From an uncultured Glaciecola sp. (lineage in GTDB: Bacteria > Pseudomonadota > Gammaproteobacteria > Enterobacterales > Alteromonadaceae): 64,000 bases of DNA. The stretch covers positions 35,502 through 99,501 of the forward strand of contig CAKZLI010000026.1 of assembly GCA_937125395.1 (NCBI GenBank), read 5' to 3'. Shown here one piece after another: positions 25,143 through 36,322 of the stretch. A program made the position numbers and the translations under genes. The first letter of the stretch is position 1; each line of letters starts with the position of its first letter. The notes under the pieces were generated by a model that made no database searches, was not told where the DNA came from, and was given only the letters and a program-made list of their open reading frames with translations.

Positions 25143-27230
25143 ATGAGTCAATCTGCACTCCCATTAGGTCACCAACCTATCACTGCATTAAAAGGTGTTG
25201 GCCCCAAGGTCGCTGAAAAACTGATTAATTTTGGATTGCGAACAGTTCAAGATGTCTTGTTTCATTTGCCCCATCGTTATGAAGATCGAACACAAATTTA
25301 TCATGTTGTTGATTTGTATCATGGTTTACATGCGACGATTGAAGGTGAAGTCATCCAAAGTGACATTGTGTTTGGTCGACGCAGGGCATTAGTTATCAAA
25401 GTTAAAGATGAGTCGGGGATCATGGTCTTGCGGTTTTTCTATTTTTCTGCGGCGCAAAAGGCGCAATTAACACCCGGTACTCGGATCCGCGCTTTTGGCG
25501 AATTTCGACGTGGTAAGCATGCCCTAGAATGCGTTCACCCAGAGTATAAAGTAATCACTAACGACACTCAGCTAGCTGTGGCTGAAAGCCTTACTCCAGT
25601 CTATCCGACCACGGAAGGGGTCAAGCAAATTACGTTGCGCAAACTGACGGAACAAGCGTTACTTGCTTTGGATAGCGGCGCATTAGCAGAGTTAATGCCT
25701 GCGGGAATGTATGATCAACAACTCACATTACATGCTGCATTGCACATCGTACACCGCCCGCCTCCCGATGTCGCTGTGGCGTTATTTACCGAAGGCAAAC
25801 ACCCGGCACAGCAGCGCTTGATCCTTGAGGAGCTAATGGCTCATCAGCTCAGTGTGCTCAAGATGCGTGCTAATAATGAATTACAGCCAGGTTTTGCTCT
25901 GGCACCGGCGGCTGATTTACATGCCGCATTTTTGGCAACTCTTCCTTTTAGTCCGACTAATGCACAGAGTCGGGTCGTTCGTGAAATTCAACATGACTTA
26001 CAACAACCTTTTCCGATGATGCGTCTAGTACAGGGGGATGTCGGATCAGGCAAAACACTAGTGGCCGCATTAGCCGCCCTCGATGCCATTGCAGCTGGCT
26101 ATCAAGTGGTCTTGATGGCACCAACGGAGCTATTAGCAGAACAACATGCACAAAACTTTGCTAGTTGGTTTGGCAGTATAGGTATTCATGTAGGCTGGTT
26201 AGCTGGCAAATTAAAGGGCAAAGCACGGGAGCAAGTACTGACTGCGCTAGCGTCAGGAGAGATTAATTTATTAGTGGGTACACATGCGGTTTTTCAAGAA
26301 AAAGTCCAGTACAAAAAACTTGCTTTAGTCATTATTGATGAACAGCATCGATTTGGTGTACATCAGCGTTTAACATTACGCGAAAAAGGCGAGCAACAAG
26401 GCCGTTATCCGCACCAACTAGTAATGACAGCGACGCCCATACCTAGAACATTAGCAATGACAGCGTATGCTGATTTGAATACATCCGTGATTGATGAGTT
26501 ACCTCCTGGTAGAACCCCTGTACAAACGATTGTCTTACCCAGTGCTCGGCGCGATCAGATTATCGCGCGAGTACAGCAATCAGTCACAGTTGATAAACGT
26601 CAAGTCTACTGGGTGTGCACGTTGATTGAAGAATCTGAAACCTTACAAAGCCAAGCGGCAGAAGACACACATGTTGCACTCTCTACCGCCTTGCCTGATG
26701 TGCGAGTTGGCTTAGTACATGGACGAATGAAACCTGCAGAAAAACAAGCAATAATGGCACAATTTAAAGCCGCCGAATTAGATGTATTGGTCGCAACAAC
26801 AGTAATAGAAGTTGGGGTAGATGTCCCGAACGCCAGTTTGATGATTATCGAAAATCCAGAGCGACTTGGACTGGCGCAACTACACCAATTACGCGGTCGA
26901 GTGGGACGGGGTTCAGTTGAAAGCCACTGCGTCTTAATGTATGACGGGACGTTGTCCAAAACCGCAACAAAGCGTTTGGGTGTATTACGTGAGTCAAACG
27001 ATGGTTTTTATATCGCACAAATGGACTTAGAAATTCGTGGACCAGGGGAAATACTCGGGACGAAACAAACAGGTATTGCCGATCTTAAAATCGCAGATTT
27101 AATTCGCGATGGCCATTTGCTTGACCAAGTACAACAGTTATCGGCTCATTTATATGCCCATTATCCGGCAAATGCACAAGCAATGATCAATCGTTGGTTA
27201 GGTGCAAAGGAGCAATATACCAATGCCTAG
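25143..27230 (+). CDS. recG: ATP-dependent DNA helicase RecG
   Basis: A 695-residue branch-migration helicase acting on stalled forks and Holliday-type junctions. The N-terminal wedge (OB) domain spans about 50-160. Helicase motif I is GDVGSGKT, motif II is DEQHRFG, motif III is MTATPIPRTLAMT and motif VI is QLRGRVGRGS. The C-terminal TRG segment is present. Length is as in E. coli (693). The last bases overlap the start of rsmJ. Confidence 0.97.
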   Translation: MSQSALPLGHQPITALKGVGPKVAEKLINFGLRTVQDVLFHLPHRYEDRTQIYHVVDLYHGLHATIEGEVIQSDIVFGRRRALVIKVKDESGIMVLRFFYFSAAQKAQLTPGTRIRAFGEFRRGKHALECVHPEYKVITNDTQLAVAESLTPVYPTTEGVKQITLRKLTEQALLALDSGALAELMPAGMYDQQLTLHAALHIVHRPPPDVAVALFTEGKHPAQQRLILEELMAHQLSVLKMRANNELQPGFALAPAADLHAAFLATLPFSPTNAQSRVVREIQHDLQQPFPMMRLVQGDVGSGKTLVAALAALDAIAAGYQVVLMAPTELLAEQHAQNFASWFGSIGIHVGWLAGKLKGKAREQVLTALASGEINLLVGTHAVFQEKVQYKKLALVIIDEQHRFGVHQRLTLREKGEQQGRYPHQLVMTATPIPRTLAMTAYADLNTSVIDELPPGRTPVQTIVLPSARRDQIIARVQQSVTVDKRQVYWVCTLIEESETLQSQAAEDTHVALSTALPDVRVGLVHGRMKPAEKQAIMAQFKAAELDVLVATTVIEVGVDVPNASLMIIENPERLGLAQLHQLRGRVGRGSVESHCVLMYDGTLSKTATKRLGVLRESNDGFYIAQMDLEIRGPGEILGTKQTGIADLKIADLIRDGHLLDQVQQLSAHLYAHYPANAQAMINRWLGAKEQYTNA

Positions 27231-28080
27231 CATCATTAAGTTTGATAATATTCTTGCTGATATTACCTACCTGAAAGAGCTTGCGAGTACTTACCAACTA
27301 GACTTTGCAAGTCTACCTCAACAGCGCCAACTGTACACCGAACAAACTCGACAACGCGTTGGTCAATATGCATTAATCAGTGATGAGGGTGGAGTGGGTC
27401 TGGTGGATATCAGTGATCCAAAGTTACTGCCGCTACGAGTTGATTTTGCAGCAGACGCGCTCATCTATCGTAAAGATAAGGGAGGCGGTAAGAATGAAGC
27501 CATTGCAAAAGCCATCGGTATCAAAAAAAATGCCCAGTTAAATGTCATTGATGCGACAGCCGGACTGGGCACCGATAGTTTTATCATGGCGTCTGTGGGT
27601 GCGAATGTGACTATGATGGAGCGCACAGCGATTGTTAGCGCATTATTGCATGATGGTTTGATACGCGGTGGTAAAGAGCCTAACTGCGCTGAGATTGTCG
27701 CTAGGATGAGATTAGCCTCAGGTGACGCCAGAGAACAATTACAACAACGAGTCGCTGAGCAAGACACTAACGTGGATATTGTGTATTTGGATCCGATGTT
27801 TCCCCATAAGAAAAAATCCGCAGCGGTCAAAAAACCCATGAAGATGTTTCAAACATTGATTGGCTCGGATTTAGATGCCGATGATTTACTCACACCGGCA
27901 TTGTCATTGGCGCAACAACGCGTCGTCGTTAAACGCCCTAACTATGCGCCATTTTTGCAAGACCACACACCAACGATGCAAATTAAAGGTAAAAAACACC
28001 GATTTGATGTGTATCTTACGCATCACTCTCTTCGCACTGGTCACACTAAAAGCGCGGATGAGACTCAAACGCCGGATTAG
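27223..28080 (+). CDS. rsmJ: 16S rRNA (guanine-1516-N2)-methyltransferase RsmJ
   Basis: A 285-residue SAM-dependent enzyme (YhiQ) that methylates G1516 of 16S rRNA. VIDATAGLGTDSFIMAS is the SAM-binding loop. DIVYLDPMFPHKKKSA carries the DPMFP catalytic motif of N2-guanine methyltransferases. ATG 27223 overlaps the recG stop and has AAGGAG 11 bases upstream; an in-frame ATG at 27202 lies inside recG. The stop codon overlaps that of pmbA on the other strand. Confidence 0.93.
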   Translation: MPSIIKFDNILADITYLKELASTYQLDFASLPQQRQLYTEQTRQRVGQYALISDEGGVGLVDISDPKLLPLRVDFAADALIYRKDKGGGKNEAIAKAIGIKKNAQLNVIDATAGLGTDSFIMASVGANVTMMERTAIVSALLHDGLIRGGKEPNCAEIVARMRLASGDAREQLQQRVAEQDTNVDIVYLDPMFPHKKKSAAVKKPMKMFQTLIGSDLDADDLLTPALSLAQQRVVVKRPNYAPFLQDHTPTMQIKGKKHRFDVYLTHHSLRTGHTKSADETQTPD

Positions 28081-29408
28081 TTACCGGCGATCTGCATTTC
28101 GCTGATCAGTACCGAACCGCTCTGAATACTGCCACGAGTTTCAATATCTGCTGCAATAGCCGTAATGTTCATCAACATGTCCTTGAGGTTGCCGGCTATT
28201 GTGATTTCGTGCACCGGGTACTGAATGACCCCATTTTCTACCCAAAAACCCGCGGCACCTCGAGAATAATCGCCCGTTACGCCATTGACCCCTTGGCCCA
28301 TCAGTTCAGTGACCAGAAGGCCTGTACCCATTTGCTTTAACAAGGTGGCTTGGTCTGGGGTATTACTAGAGATATACATGTTATGGATCCCACCGGCATG
28401 ACCGTTGCTGGTTAAGCCCATTTTACGTGCGGAATAACTGGTTAATAAATAATGCTGTAATATCCCGCCAGAAACGATTTGCATATCCTGTGTGCGAGCT
28501 CCTTCGTTATCAAACGGTGAGCTTGCCAATGCTTGTTTAACGTGTGGGCGCTCATCAATACTTAACCATTCTGGTAGAATTTGGGTACCGATTGAATCAA
28601 GTAAAAAAGATGATTTGCGAAACAAACTGCCACCACTGATAGCACCGACTAAATGACCGAATAAGCTTGCAGCCACTTGACGATCAAATACGACAGGAAA
28701 TTTACCTGTGCTAATCTTATGCGCATCTAAGCGTGAGATGGCATTGTATGCAGCCTCTTTGCCGATAGATGCTGGATCGGTTATGTGATCACTTAAGCGT
28801 GATACGCTATAGGCATAGTCTCGTTGCATATCATCATCAGATTGGCTTAGCACAACACAACTCAAGTTGTAGCGAGTACTAGGAAATCCAGCAATTAAGC
28901 CATGACTATTACCATACACTCGACAGCCTATGTTTGCATTGTAGCTGGCGCCGTCTGAATTGGTGATCTTCGCATCATAATCCAATGCCGCAGCCTCAGC
29001 AGCAAGTGCAAGTGCTAAACCTTGTTCAGTATCTAACGCAATCGGATGGTATAAATCACAATCAGGGATGTGTGTTGCCATTAAAGCTTCGTCAGCAAGG
29101 CCATTACAATCGTCTTCTTCGGTATGTTTGGCTATCTCGATGGCTTTTTGTACGGTTAATGCCAATGCAGCTTTGGATAAATCAGATGTAGAAGCCGAAC
29201 CTTTGTGTTTACCGACATAAACGGAGATCCCTAAGCCGCCATCATTGGTAAACTCAATGTTTTCGACCTCTTGCATGCGCGCTGAGACAGCGATGCCTTG
29301 TACTTTGGACATGCTCGCTTCAGCTTGGGTTGCCCCTTGGGTTTTGGCCATGTGTAATACGTCACTAACGACCTGTTTGATATCTTCTAATTGCTGTTTG
29401 GTTTGCAT
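28077..29408 (-). CDS. pmbA: Metalloprotease subunit PmbA (TldE)
   Basis: A 443-residue TldE/PmbA, partner of TldD in the heterodimeric protease that degrades unfolded peptides, matures microcin B17 and acts on CcdA in E. coli. Conserved blocks include RMQEVENIEFTNDGGLGI, GGSLFRKSSFLLDSIG, TGHAGGIHNMYIS and GDYSRGAAGFWVENG. The TldD metal-binding HEAVGH motif is absent, as is normal for the E subunit. I chose ATG 29408; a TTG at 29429 is possible. tldD lies close by at 30052-31497, separated by darP on the opposite strand. Confidence 0.95.
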   Translation of the reverse strand: MQTKQQLEDIKQVVSDVLHMAKTQGATQAEASMSKVQGIAVSARMQEVENIEFTNDGGLGISVYVGKHKGSASTSDLSKAALALTVQKAIEIAKHTEEDDCNGLADEALMATHIPDCDLYHPIALDTEQGLALALAAEAAALDYDAKITNSDGASYNANIGCRVYGNSHGLIAGFPSTRYNLSCVVLSQSDDDMQRDYAYSVSRLSDHITDPASIGKEAAYNAISRLDAHKISTGKFPVVFDRQVAASLFGHLVGAISGGSLFRKSSFLLDSIGTQILPEWLSIDERPHVKQALASSPFDNEGARTQDMQIVSGGILQHYLLTSYSARKMGLTSNGHAGGIHNMYISSNTPDQATLLKQMGTGLLVTELMGQGVNGVTGDYSRGAAGFWVENGVIQYPVHEITIAGNLKDMLMNITAIAADIETRGSIQSGSVLISEMQIAGN

Positions 29409-29484
29409 ATTGTGAGTTTCGCTATCCAAGTTTAGGGTTCCGTTGTTATACTAGAACCATATTCAAAATAAAAAGTTAATTGTT

Positions 29485-30009
29485 ATGTCACATGAAGAAT
29501 TTACGCCCGTCCCTGATGAAGATGATGGTTGGGTCAGCAAAACTCAGTTAAAACAACAAGCTGATGCGCTACATGCTATGGGTCGTACCTTAGTTGGCTT
29601 AACGGCAGCGGCACTAAAAACCATTCCTATGAGCGAAGATTTAGCCGATGCAGTCAAACTAGCACAACGGATCGACAAGAAAAAAGAAGGCTATCGTCGT
29701 CAACTGCAATTAGTCGCTAAGCTTATCCGCCAAGGCGATCCAGAACCAATTGGCGAGGCTATTGCATTACTAAATGCCAAACAACGCCAATCTAATCAAG
29801 CATTCCATGCCCTTGAACAAGTACGTGATGACTTGATCAAAGGAGGCGATGATGCCATTCAAACATTGTTAGCCAAGCATCCTGATATGGACCGTCAACG
29901 TTTACGTCAATTGATCAGACAAGCTAACAAACAAGCTGAACAAGCGAAACCACCCAAAGCATCACGTGAAATTTTTCAGTATCTAAAAGAGTTTATGGTC
30001 GCAAAATAG
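29485..30009 (+). CDS. darP: Ribosome biogenesis factor DarP (YjgA)
   Basis: A 174-residue, highly charged helical protein of the DUF615 family. It associates with late 50S precursors and promotes peptidyl-transferase-centre maturation. WVSKTQLKQQADALHAMGRT, the IDKKKEGYRRQLQLVAKLIR block and the C-terminal RQLIRQANKQ and KASREIFQYLKEF match DarP. It is divergent from pmbA, and the pairing of darP with pmbA is conserved in gammaproteobacteria. Confidence 0.93.
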   Translation: MSHEEFTPVPDEDDGWVSKTQLKQQADALHAMGRTLVGLTAAALKTIPMSEDLADAVKLAQRIDKKKEGYRRQLQLVAKLIRQGDPEPIGEAIALLNAKQRQSNQAFHALEQVRDDLIKGGDDAIQTLLAKHPDMDRQRLRQLIRQANKQAEQAKPPKASREIFQYLKEFMVAK

Positions 30010-30051
30010 CCCATTACTTATTCCACTTTTAGACTGTGTCGTGGCACTGCG

Positions 30052-31497
30052 TTATTGCGTGCCACCCACGGTGATTTCGTCTACCTTTAGGGTAGGTTGA
30101 CCGACCCCAACCGGCACACTCTGCCCGTCTTTACCGCATACACCCACCCCTTTATCCAGGGCTAAATCATTCCCAATCATGGATATCTTACCCATGACAT
30201 CAGGGCCATTCCCAATTAGTGTTGCGCCTTTAATGGGAGTCGTGATTTTACCATTTTCGATCAAATACGCTTCTGACGTCGAAAAGACAAATTTACCTGA
30301 CGTGATATCAACTTGTCCGCCACCAAAGTTGGGTGCAAATACGCCTTGTTTAATCGTGCTGATAATATCAGCTTGGCTATGTTCGCCCCCTAACATATAG
30401 GTATTTGTCATACGCGGCATAGGTAAATGGGCATACGATTCTCGTCGTCCATTACCAGTAGGGTCAACCCCCATTAACGATGCGTTGTGTTTATCTTGCA
30501 TATAACCTCGCAAGATCCCATCTTCAATTAACACATTGTATTGTGATGGCGTTCCTTCGTCATCGATACTCATCGAGCCACGACGATCAGGCATCGTGCC
30601 ATCATCTACAACAGTGACCCCTGTTGCAGCCACTTGCTGACCGATTTTGCCTGAAAATGTGGATGCGCCTTTACGGTTAAAGTCACCTTCCAAACCATGC
30701 CCGACTGCCTCATGCAGTAACACGCCTGGCCAGCCTGCACCAAGCACAACCGGCATATTGCCAGCAGGGGCAGCAATCGCTTGCAAATTAATGCGTGCCA
30801 TATGTAATGCTTCATCAGCCAGACGTTCATAAAAAGGCTTGCCGTTGTCATCAGATAAAAAATAATCATATGCATAGCGCCCGCCAGCACCAGAACCACC
30901 TCGCTCTCTACGTTCGCCCTCTTCAAGTAAGACTGAGCAATTAAGGCGGATGAGTGGTCGGCGATCAGTACAAAATGTGCCGTCTGTCGCGGCAACTAAG
31001 ATCTCTTCATACACACCTGTTAAGCTGACACTGACCTGTGAAGCATTTGCCGCTTGCGCGCGAATATATCGGTCAGTGGCTTTAAGTAATGCTATTTTTT
31101 CAGCATCTTGCATTGCTAACAACGGATTATCGCTCATGTATTTGGCATCTGCCTGAAGCACATTAAACGGGGTTGTTTTGTGGCTAACATTAACACTGGG
31201 GGCTATGGTTCGAGCCGCTTTTGCAGCGTCATGTAACGCTTGCACGTTGATATCATCAGAGTACGCAAATCCGGTTTTTTCACCGCTAATGGCGCGCACA
31301 CCAACGCCTCGTTCAATATTGTAGCTACCGTTTTTGATAATACCGTCTTCAAGTACCCATGTTTCATGTTGTGATGATTGAAAAAATAAATCCGCAAAAT
31401 GAATATCATGCGCACTGAGTAAGCCCAATGTATCGTTAACCTGGGCAATGGATACATCAGATGCATCGAGTAAATTAGCTTGGACTGATGAAGTCAC
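30052..31497 (-). CDS. tldD: Metalloprotease TldD
   Basis: A 481-residue catalytic subunit of the TldD/TldE protease. The zinc-binding motif [16 protein letters not shown] is intact in [11 protein letters not shown], and the N-terminal [19 protein letters not shown] block is typical. It is the last gene of the long leftward mreB-mreC-mreD-maf-rng-yhdP-nitrilase-tldD run, the order found in Shewanella and Vibrio. A small hairpin (GTGGCAC/GTGCCAC, 30041-30065) overlaps its stop. Confidence 0.96.
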   Translation of the reverse strand: MTSSVQANLLDASDVSIAQVNDTLGLLSAHDIHFADLFFQSSQHETWVLEDGIIKNGSYNIERGVGVRAISGEKTGFAYSDDINVQALHDAAKAARTIAPSVNVSHKTTPFNVLQADAKYMSDNPLLAMQDAEKIALLKATDRYIRAQAANASQVSVSLTGVYEEILVAATDGTFCTDRRPLIRLNCSVLLEEGERRERGGSGAGGRYAYDYFLSDDNGKPFYERLADEALHMARINLQAIAAPAGNMPVVLGAGWPGVLLHEAVGHGLEGDFNRKGASTFSGKIGQQVAATGVTVVDDGTMPDRRGSMSIDDEGTPSQYNVLIEDGILRGYMQDKHNASLMGVDPTGNGRRESYAHLPMPRMTNTYMLGGEHSQADIISTIKQGVFAPNFGGGQVDITSGKFVFSTSEAYLIENGKITTPIKGATLIGNGPDVMGKISMIGNDLALDKGVGVCGKDGQSVPVGVGQPTLKVDEITVGGTQ

Positions 31498-31505
31498 ACT
31501 TTCTC

Positions 31506-32342
31506 CTAAAATAATTTGCGCTGCTGTTGCACGTTTATCGTGCGTTGAATGTGCTGCTGGAGCGTAGGATCGGATTTTGCAATAACAAATCCTGCTTGAT
31601 ATTCAATGACATCTAATAATACGCCCCATGGTGAATAAATCGCTGAATTACCATAGGTTTGTCGGCCATTTAAATGCGTCCCACCTTGATTTGCTGCAAT
31701 AACATAACACTGATACTCAATGGCGCGCGCCGCGAGCAATGTGTGCCAGTGAGCTTCGCCGGTAGCTTGTGTGAAGGCCGCAGGGACAACTAGATAGTCA
31801 ATCGCTTGTTCACGTACCATAGCATTAAATAATTCAGAAAACCGAAGATCATAACATATACATACGCCCACCCGCCCAAACTCGGTTTCTAAAACAAGCA
31901 CTTCGTCTCCAGCAAGTGTCGTTGCAGACTCTCGATAAGATTGAGTATTGTCATTAATATCGACATCAAACAAGTGGATCTTATTATATTTACCAATTGG
32001 ATTACCTTGCGGATCAAAACATAACGCACTGGCATACATTTTACTAGGAACAGGACTGGGGGTTGGTAATGAGCCTGCGACTAACCACACATGGTAAGTA
32101 CGTGCTAAGCCCCTAAGGCGCTCAAAGATCGCTTGTTGCACTGACGTGGCTAATAAGCCAGCAGTGCCTGCATCATCACCACCAAAATAGGCGAAGCATT
32201 CAGGTAACACAACGAGAGCAGGAAGATGAGTATCCCAGTCATTTGCGGCTAATTCGATTTGTTCGATAACACTCACAAAATTGGCATCGATATCGGGGGA
32301 GGACACCAATTGAATGGCGACTAGGTTGATAGCTTGTTGCAT
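31506..32342 (-). CDS. Carbon-nitrogen hydrolase (nitrilase superfamily)
   Basis: A 278-residue amidase-like enzyme. The Glu-Lys-Cys triad is visible: Glu in [10 protein letters not shown], Lys in [10 protein letters not shown] and Cys in [11 protein letters not shown]. Position between yhdP and tldD is conserved in gammaproteobacteria. Members of this branch act on small amides such as deaminated glutathione or omega-amides; the exact substrate cannot be read from the sequence. It starts three bases after the yhdP stop and ends eight bases before tldD. Confidence 0.9.
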   Translation of the reverse strand: MQQAINLVAIQLVSSPDIDANFVSVIEQIELAANDWDTHLPALVVLPECFAYFGGDDAGTAGLLATSVQQAIFERLRGLARTYHVWLVAGSLPTPSPVPSKMYASALCFDPQGNPIGKYNKIHLFDVDINDNTQSYRESATTLAGDEVLVLETEFGRVGVCICYDLRFSELFNAMVREQAIDYLVVPAAFTQATGEAHWHTLLAARAIEYQCYVIAANQGGTHLNGRQTYGNSAIYSPWGVLLDVIEYQAGFVIAKSDPTLQQHIQRTINVQQQRKLF

Positions 32343-32345
32343 GAT

Positions 32346-35300
32346 TTATTGGTCCACAGGCGGTTGAATGTTCATCGGTACTTTGTCCAATTCGGTCAAA
32401 GGTACATCTTCATCCTGTATGACTTGTGCATTGGTGCGTCGAGGAATAATAATCTCACGACTTTCTCGATCGAGTTCGGTGATTTGTGGGTCAGTAAACT
32501 GTCCACTAATCGAGTAATTAATGTTGGAAAATACTTTGGCTGAGGTTAGCATTTGGTTCACTGCAAGTGCGGCAATCGCTGTGGGTGGGTTAACCATAAA
32601 ATACACTAATGCCGGCAGATTACCGGTAACGTTGGGGGCAAATGACACCGTATAGTTTAAATTTTGCTCGACTAAATCAGTATATCCTGCAATTTCGATT
32701 TCACCAGCACCGCCATCGACAACGGTATCTTGGGTATATGCGATCCCATTGAGGATTTCCATTGTGCCGTTGATTTTATCGTAGAAAAACCCTTTGGCAA
32801 ACACATCTCGAAAATCCAAGCTCAGCTTACGAACCAATGAATCTAACGATAACAAGGTGAATATTCGAGAGCCTTTATCACTGATCTCTGTGATATAGCC
32901 ATCGCTTAATGACCAATCAACATTGCCATCGACGGTGGTGAAGGCAAAGTCAAACGGGGCCTTTTCCCAATTCAGGTCAAACGCAAATTGTGCCTCAGAA
33001 TCTTTAATCCCCGTAGTAAAATTAAATTCTTTCAAAAAAGCACCAAAATCATCACTAACCAATTGCCCATCCACATAGGTCTCACTAAGACCCGAATCGA
33101 GCTGCAGCCAATCTCCGGTTAAGGTAATACCACCGTGGTCATTTTGGGTTGAGAATTGTTCAATCCGCATCCCATTGGCAGTCGGTTTTGTGCGTAAGAC
33201 AATCTCACCAATATTATTATCAAGAATTCTGCATTGGGTACAGGTTAACGCAATGGGGGGCAGTGTATGAGGCTGCAATGAATTGGCTAATAAGCGGTTA
33301 TCACTGGTATGCTCTTGGGGATTTGGCGCCGAATTCCATTCACTAAAATTAATATAATCGGCTTGGATATCAATCCCGTTGCCGAGCCAATCATTAAAAA
33401 GTTTGATTGTGGCTCTGGCTTCTTGCGCATTGAGATTGATTTGCCAATTATCATCAGCTTGTTTAGCAATCGCATTCACGCGATTGATGGATTGATTAGC
33501 AAACGTCATTTGCTCAATATCCATGAAAATACGTTCAGGTGTACCAAATAAGGGGTGTTCGCTTTGGCTCATTCCTGAGAGCAATAAATCCAAGGTTTGA
33601 TACCACGCAGTGACATCCAGTGTCGGCAGCGCTGCAGAAATACTAAACCCAACGCCCATTCCCTCAAAATCACTTTGACCTAGTGCCAAATGTGCGCGTG
33701 AAAATTGTTTTTCTTTGTGCGGTAATGCACCGACAAACCGGACATCATCGCCAAAACTAGCATTCACTTCTGATGCTAGGGCATTGCCGGAAATGACGAT
33801 CGATAACGGCACAATTTCATCCGCTGTTTTGTTTAACGGTGCCGGTAAATATTGATTTACACCGACTAAATCAGAGGCAACTGAAAATGAATAATTCATG
33901 TCATCTTGGGCAAAGGCTAAGTCGAGTGACCCTGTCCAATTCGCACTTCCAGACACCGCCTGGGTATAATCAGAATTAGCGAGTGCAGCGAGTTTGGCCA
34001 TATCCCAGCGTCCAGACAACCCCACGTTGGTAACATAGCCATTTGCGTCATTATTAGCTTGTAATGATGCTGTAATGGGCTGGTCAAACAACTGTGCGGT
34101 GATACCTGATGCGCTGATATTATCGTTGATAAAGTGAATTTGGCCTTTGGTTTGACTTAATACCAAATCAATATCAGTAAAATGAATATAGTTATTCGGT
34201 AAATTAACCTCGCCGCTAGTCGTAATAGGCGAGCTATCCAGTGGAATATCAAAATGCAATTGTGCACTCAGCGCATTCGAAATGATGAGGTTGTTATTGA
34301 ACAATACACCTAGCGAATCAGCTAAGCTGGATTTGGCCATCAATTGGGCTAACGCATAACCTGTGCCAGCCCCTGCTGCATCGATTGTTAGAGTGGGTAT
34401 GTAGGGTTGATTTGGCCCATTTTGCGTTGTAGTGACTGTGTTAGCACTTGGCAGACTGGCGGTTAATTCAGATAGATGGATATCATCAAGCTTGCCACTT
34501 GGTGCAGACAAGAAGAGATCCGCGTTATTATAAGATAAATCCAGGTCCAGTTCCGTTAAGGCTGGCCAAGATTGTGCAAAAGCAAATTCACCGCTTCGCA
34601 TGGCAACACGTGCTTGAAAAATACCATCATTGCGCTCAAAGGGAAAACCTTGAGGTGAACCGTGCCATAACAAGCGTGCAGTTTCAATCACGCCGGCTTG
34701 TCGCTCTGTCCCTAACGCCGTAGAAAGATACTGGTAGGTGTTGCTGCCGATTAATGAGGTCGGTAGTAATTGCACAACATGTTGGACAGTCTGTGGCGCC
34801 AATGTAGCACTGACTTCGAGCAGATCTTCTGAACCGTCATAGGCCAGATCAATAGTAGCATCGATCAAATCACTGTCTAATTGAATTTGACTCGGTAATA
34901 GCGACCAAAAATCCGTCGCTAAGAGCATATACATTGAAGCATTTAATGATTCAATCGGGATGTCTTGAGCTAATAACTTATCAACACTGAGGGTTTGCTG
35001 CGCCAATGTTGTTTGCACATGCAGGGCGGCAGGTGTGTCAGTATGCGCATCGTGATAATGCATCGACATGTGTGCTTGGCTGATCCCTGGGTATTGTGTT
35101 TGCGCTAGTTGAATATCACTTAATTGAATGACACCCACTGATGCTGTTTGAGTTATTGCCCACTGTAACTGAGTCATCGCTGCAGTGGGAGCTGCCTCTT
35201 GCAGCCATGCTTGCATTGCCGGTGGAGCAACAAACTCCGCCACTTCGCGGAATGAATCAAGTGCAAATGGACGGGTGGAATGAATAGCGATGTCGCCATT

Positions 35301-36308
35301 TGCAAACAGTTGACCACTAAATTGAGTGTGCAAGCGCGAATCATTAATACTCAGTTGGATGTTTTGTGCATTAAAGGTCCAGTCTTCGCCGTTAGGTAAA
35401 GCCATAAAATCCAAGTTATCGATGGTCGATAGCAAACGCTCATTGCCTTTTATCCAGCGCAATTGGGTTGGTTCAATTTGCCCTTGGATTTTGGTTATAC
35501 GCGTTTTATCGATGCTTATCCAAGCGTTAGCATAAGCCGCACTTTGATCAAGTTCGATGGTCTCAGGCAAATAGGGTGTTAGCCATGACCCAAACGCGAC
35601 TTTATTGGTTTTTAAAAATACAACCCCAGATAAATTATCGGGACGGCCGATTAAGCGTGCGGAAACATGAGCAGAGTGAGCAGGGTTATTATTAAAAAAT
35701 ACCTCTCCAGTGCCTTTGTGCATTGCTTGATTGTTTAACCAAGAGAGTTGTTTGATGGCAATCGTCTGCGCCGTATTCAGTTGCTGCAGCGTGACGGTTG
35801 AATCGACAATAGAAAAATATTCTAATTTGTTTAATAGTAAATCTTGTAATAGTTCAGGCAGACTCGCAGCAGAGTCAGAGGGTTGTGTTTGGCTCAGCAA
35901 AGCCGGGTTAACGTCCAGTGCTAAACCTTGTAACTCAAACTTATCAGTGACCACAGCCCATTGCAGTAACGAGGCAATTAAATCCAGCTCAACATAGATA
36001 TTAGCGAGTTGAAATTCTATACCTTGTGCTTGACTATCCACATTGAGATTAGCATCTAGGATGACGTCATGGAGAGTTAAATGAGGGCCGTTTCCTTCCC
36101 AATAACCGTCTATTTGTCCAATCACAACATTCGCATTCAGTTGTTGAGATAAGAACTCTTCAATTGGCGCTTTGGCTTGATTGACATGCGGTAAGGATAA
36201 TCGAATCGCAGTAATTAACACAGCCAAAATAACTAACAATAAGGTCGCGCTGCGCCACAATATTGATAAGCTTTTGGTGATCCATGTAGTATGTTGAGTG
36301 CGGTTCAT
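32346..36308 (-). CDS. yhdP: AsmA-like envelope protein YhdP
   Basis: A 1320-residue protein with one N-terminal membrane helix (about 15-38) and a very long periplasmic part. The N-terminal LNANVVIGQIDGYWEGNGPHL and the C-terminal AsmA-like region, with DNHGGITLTGDW-type beta repeats, match YhdP. In E. coli YhdP, TamB and YdbH form bridge-like conduits that move phospholipids to the outer membrane. Length (about 1266 in E. coli) is normal. It follows rng and precedes the nitrilase gene in the mre operon. Confidence 0.92.
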   Translation of the reverse strand: MNRTQHTTWITKSLSILWRSATLLLVILAVLITAIRLSLPHVNQAKAPIEEFLSQQLNANVVIGQIDGYWEGNGPHLTLHDVILDANLNVDSQAQGIEFQLANIYVELDLIASLLQWAVVTDKFELQGLALDVNPALLSQTQPSDSAASLPELLQDLLLNKLEYFSIVDSTVTLQQLNTAQTIAIKQLSWLNNQAMHKGTGEVFFNNNPAHSAHVSARLIGRPDNLSGVVFLKTNKVAFGSWLTPYLPETIELDQSAAYANAWISIDKTRITKIQGQIEPTQLRWIKGNERLLSTIDNLDFMALPNGEDWTFNAQNIQLSINDSRLHTQFSGQLFANGDIAIHSTRPFALDSFREVAEFVAPPAMQAWLQEAAPTAAMTQLQWAITQTASVGVIQLSDIQLAQTQYPGISQAHMSMHYHDAHTDTPAALHVQTTLAQQTLSVDKLLAQDIPIESLNASMYMLLATDFWSLLPSQIQLDSDLIDATIDLAYDGSEDLLEVSATLAPQTVQHVVQLLPTSLIGSNTYQYLSTALGTERQAGVIETARLLWHGSPQGFPFERNDGIFQARVAMRSGEFAFAQSWPALTELDLDLSYNNADLFLSAPSGKLDDIHLSELTASLPSANTVTTTQNGPNQPYIPTLTIDAAGAGTGYALAQLMAKSSLADSLGVLFNNNLIISNALSAQLHFDIPLDSSPITTSGEVNLPNNYIHFTDIDLVLSQTKGQIHFINDNISASGITAQLFDQPITASLQANNDANGYVTNVGLSGRWDMAKLAALANSDYTQAVSGSANWTGSLDLAFAQDDMNYSFSVASDLVGVNQYLPAPLNKTADEIVPLSIVISGNALASEVNASFGDDVRFVGALPHKEKQFSRAHLALGQSDFEGMGVGFSISAALPTLDVTAWYQTLDLLLSGMSQSEHPLFGTPERIFMDIEQMTFANQSINRVNAIAKQADDNWQINLNAQEARATIKLFNDWLGNGIDIQADYINFSEWNSAPNPQEHTSDNRLLANSLQPHTLPPIALTCTQCRILDNNIGEIVLRTKPTANGMRIEQFSTQNDHGGITLTGDWLQLDSGLSETYVDGQLVSDDFGAFLKEFNFTTGIKDSEAQFAFDLNWEKAPFDFAFTTVDGNVDWSLSDGYITEISDKGSRIFTLLSLDSLVRKLSLDFRDVFAKGFFYDKINGTMEILNGIAYTQDTVVDGGAGEIEIAGYTDLVEQNLNYTVSFAPNVTGNLPALVYFMVNPPTAIAALAVNQMLTSAKVFSNINYSISGQFTDPQITELDRESREIIIPRRTNAQVIQDEDVPLTELDKVPMNIQPPVDQ

Positions 36309-36322
36309 TAGTTATCCATGCA

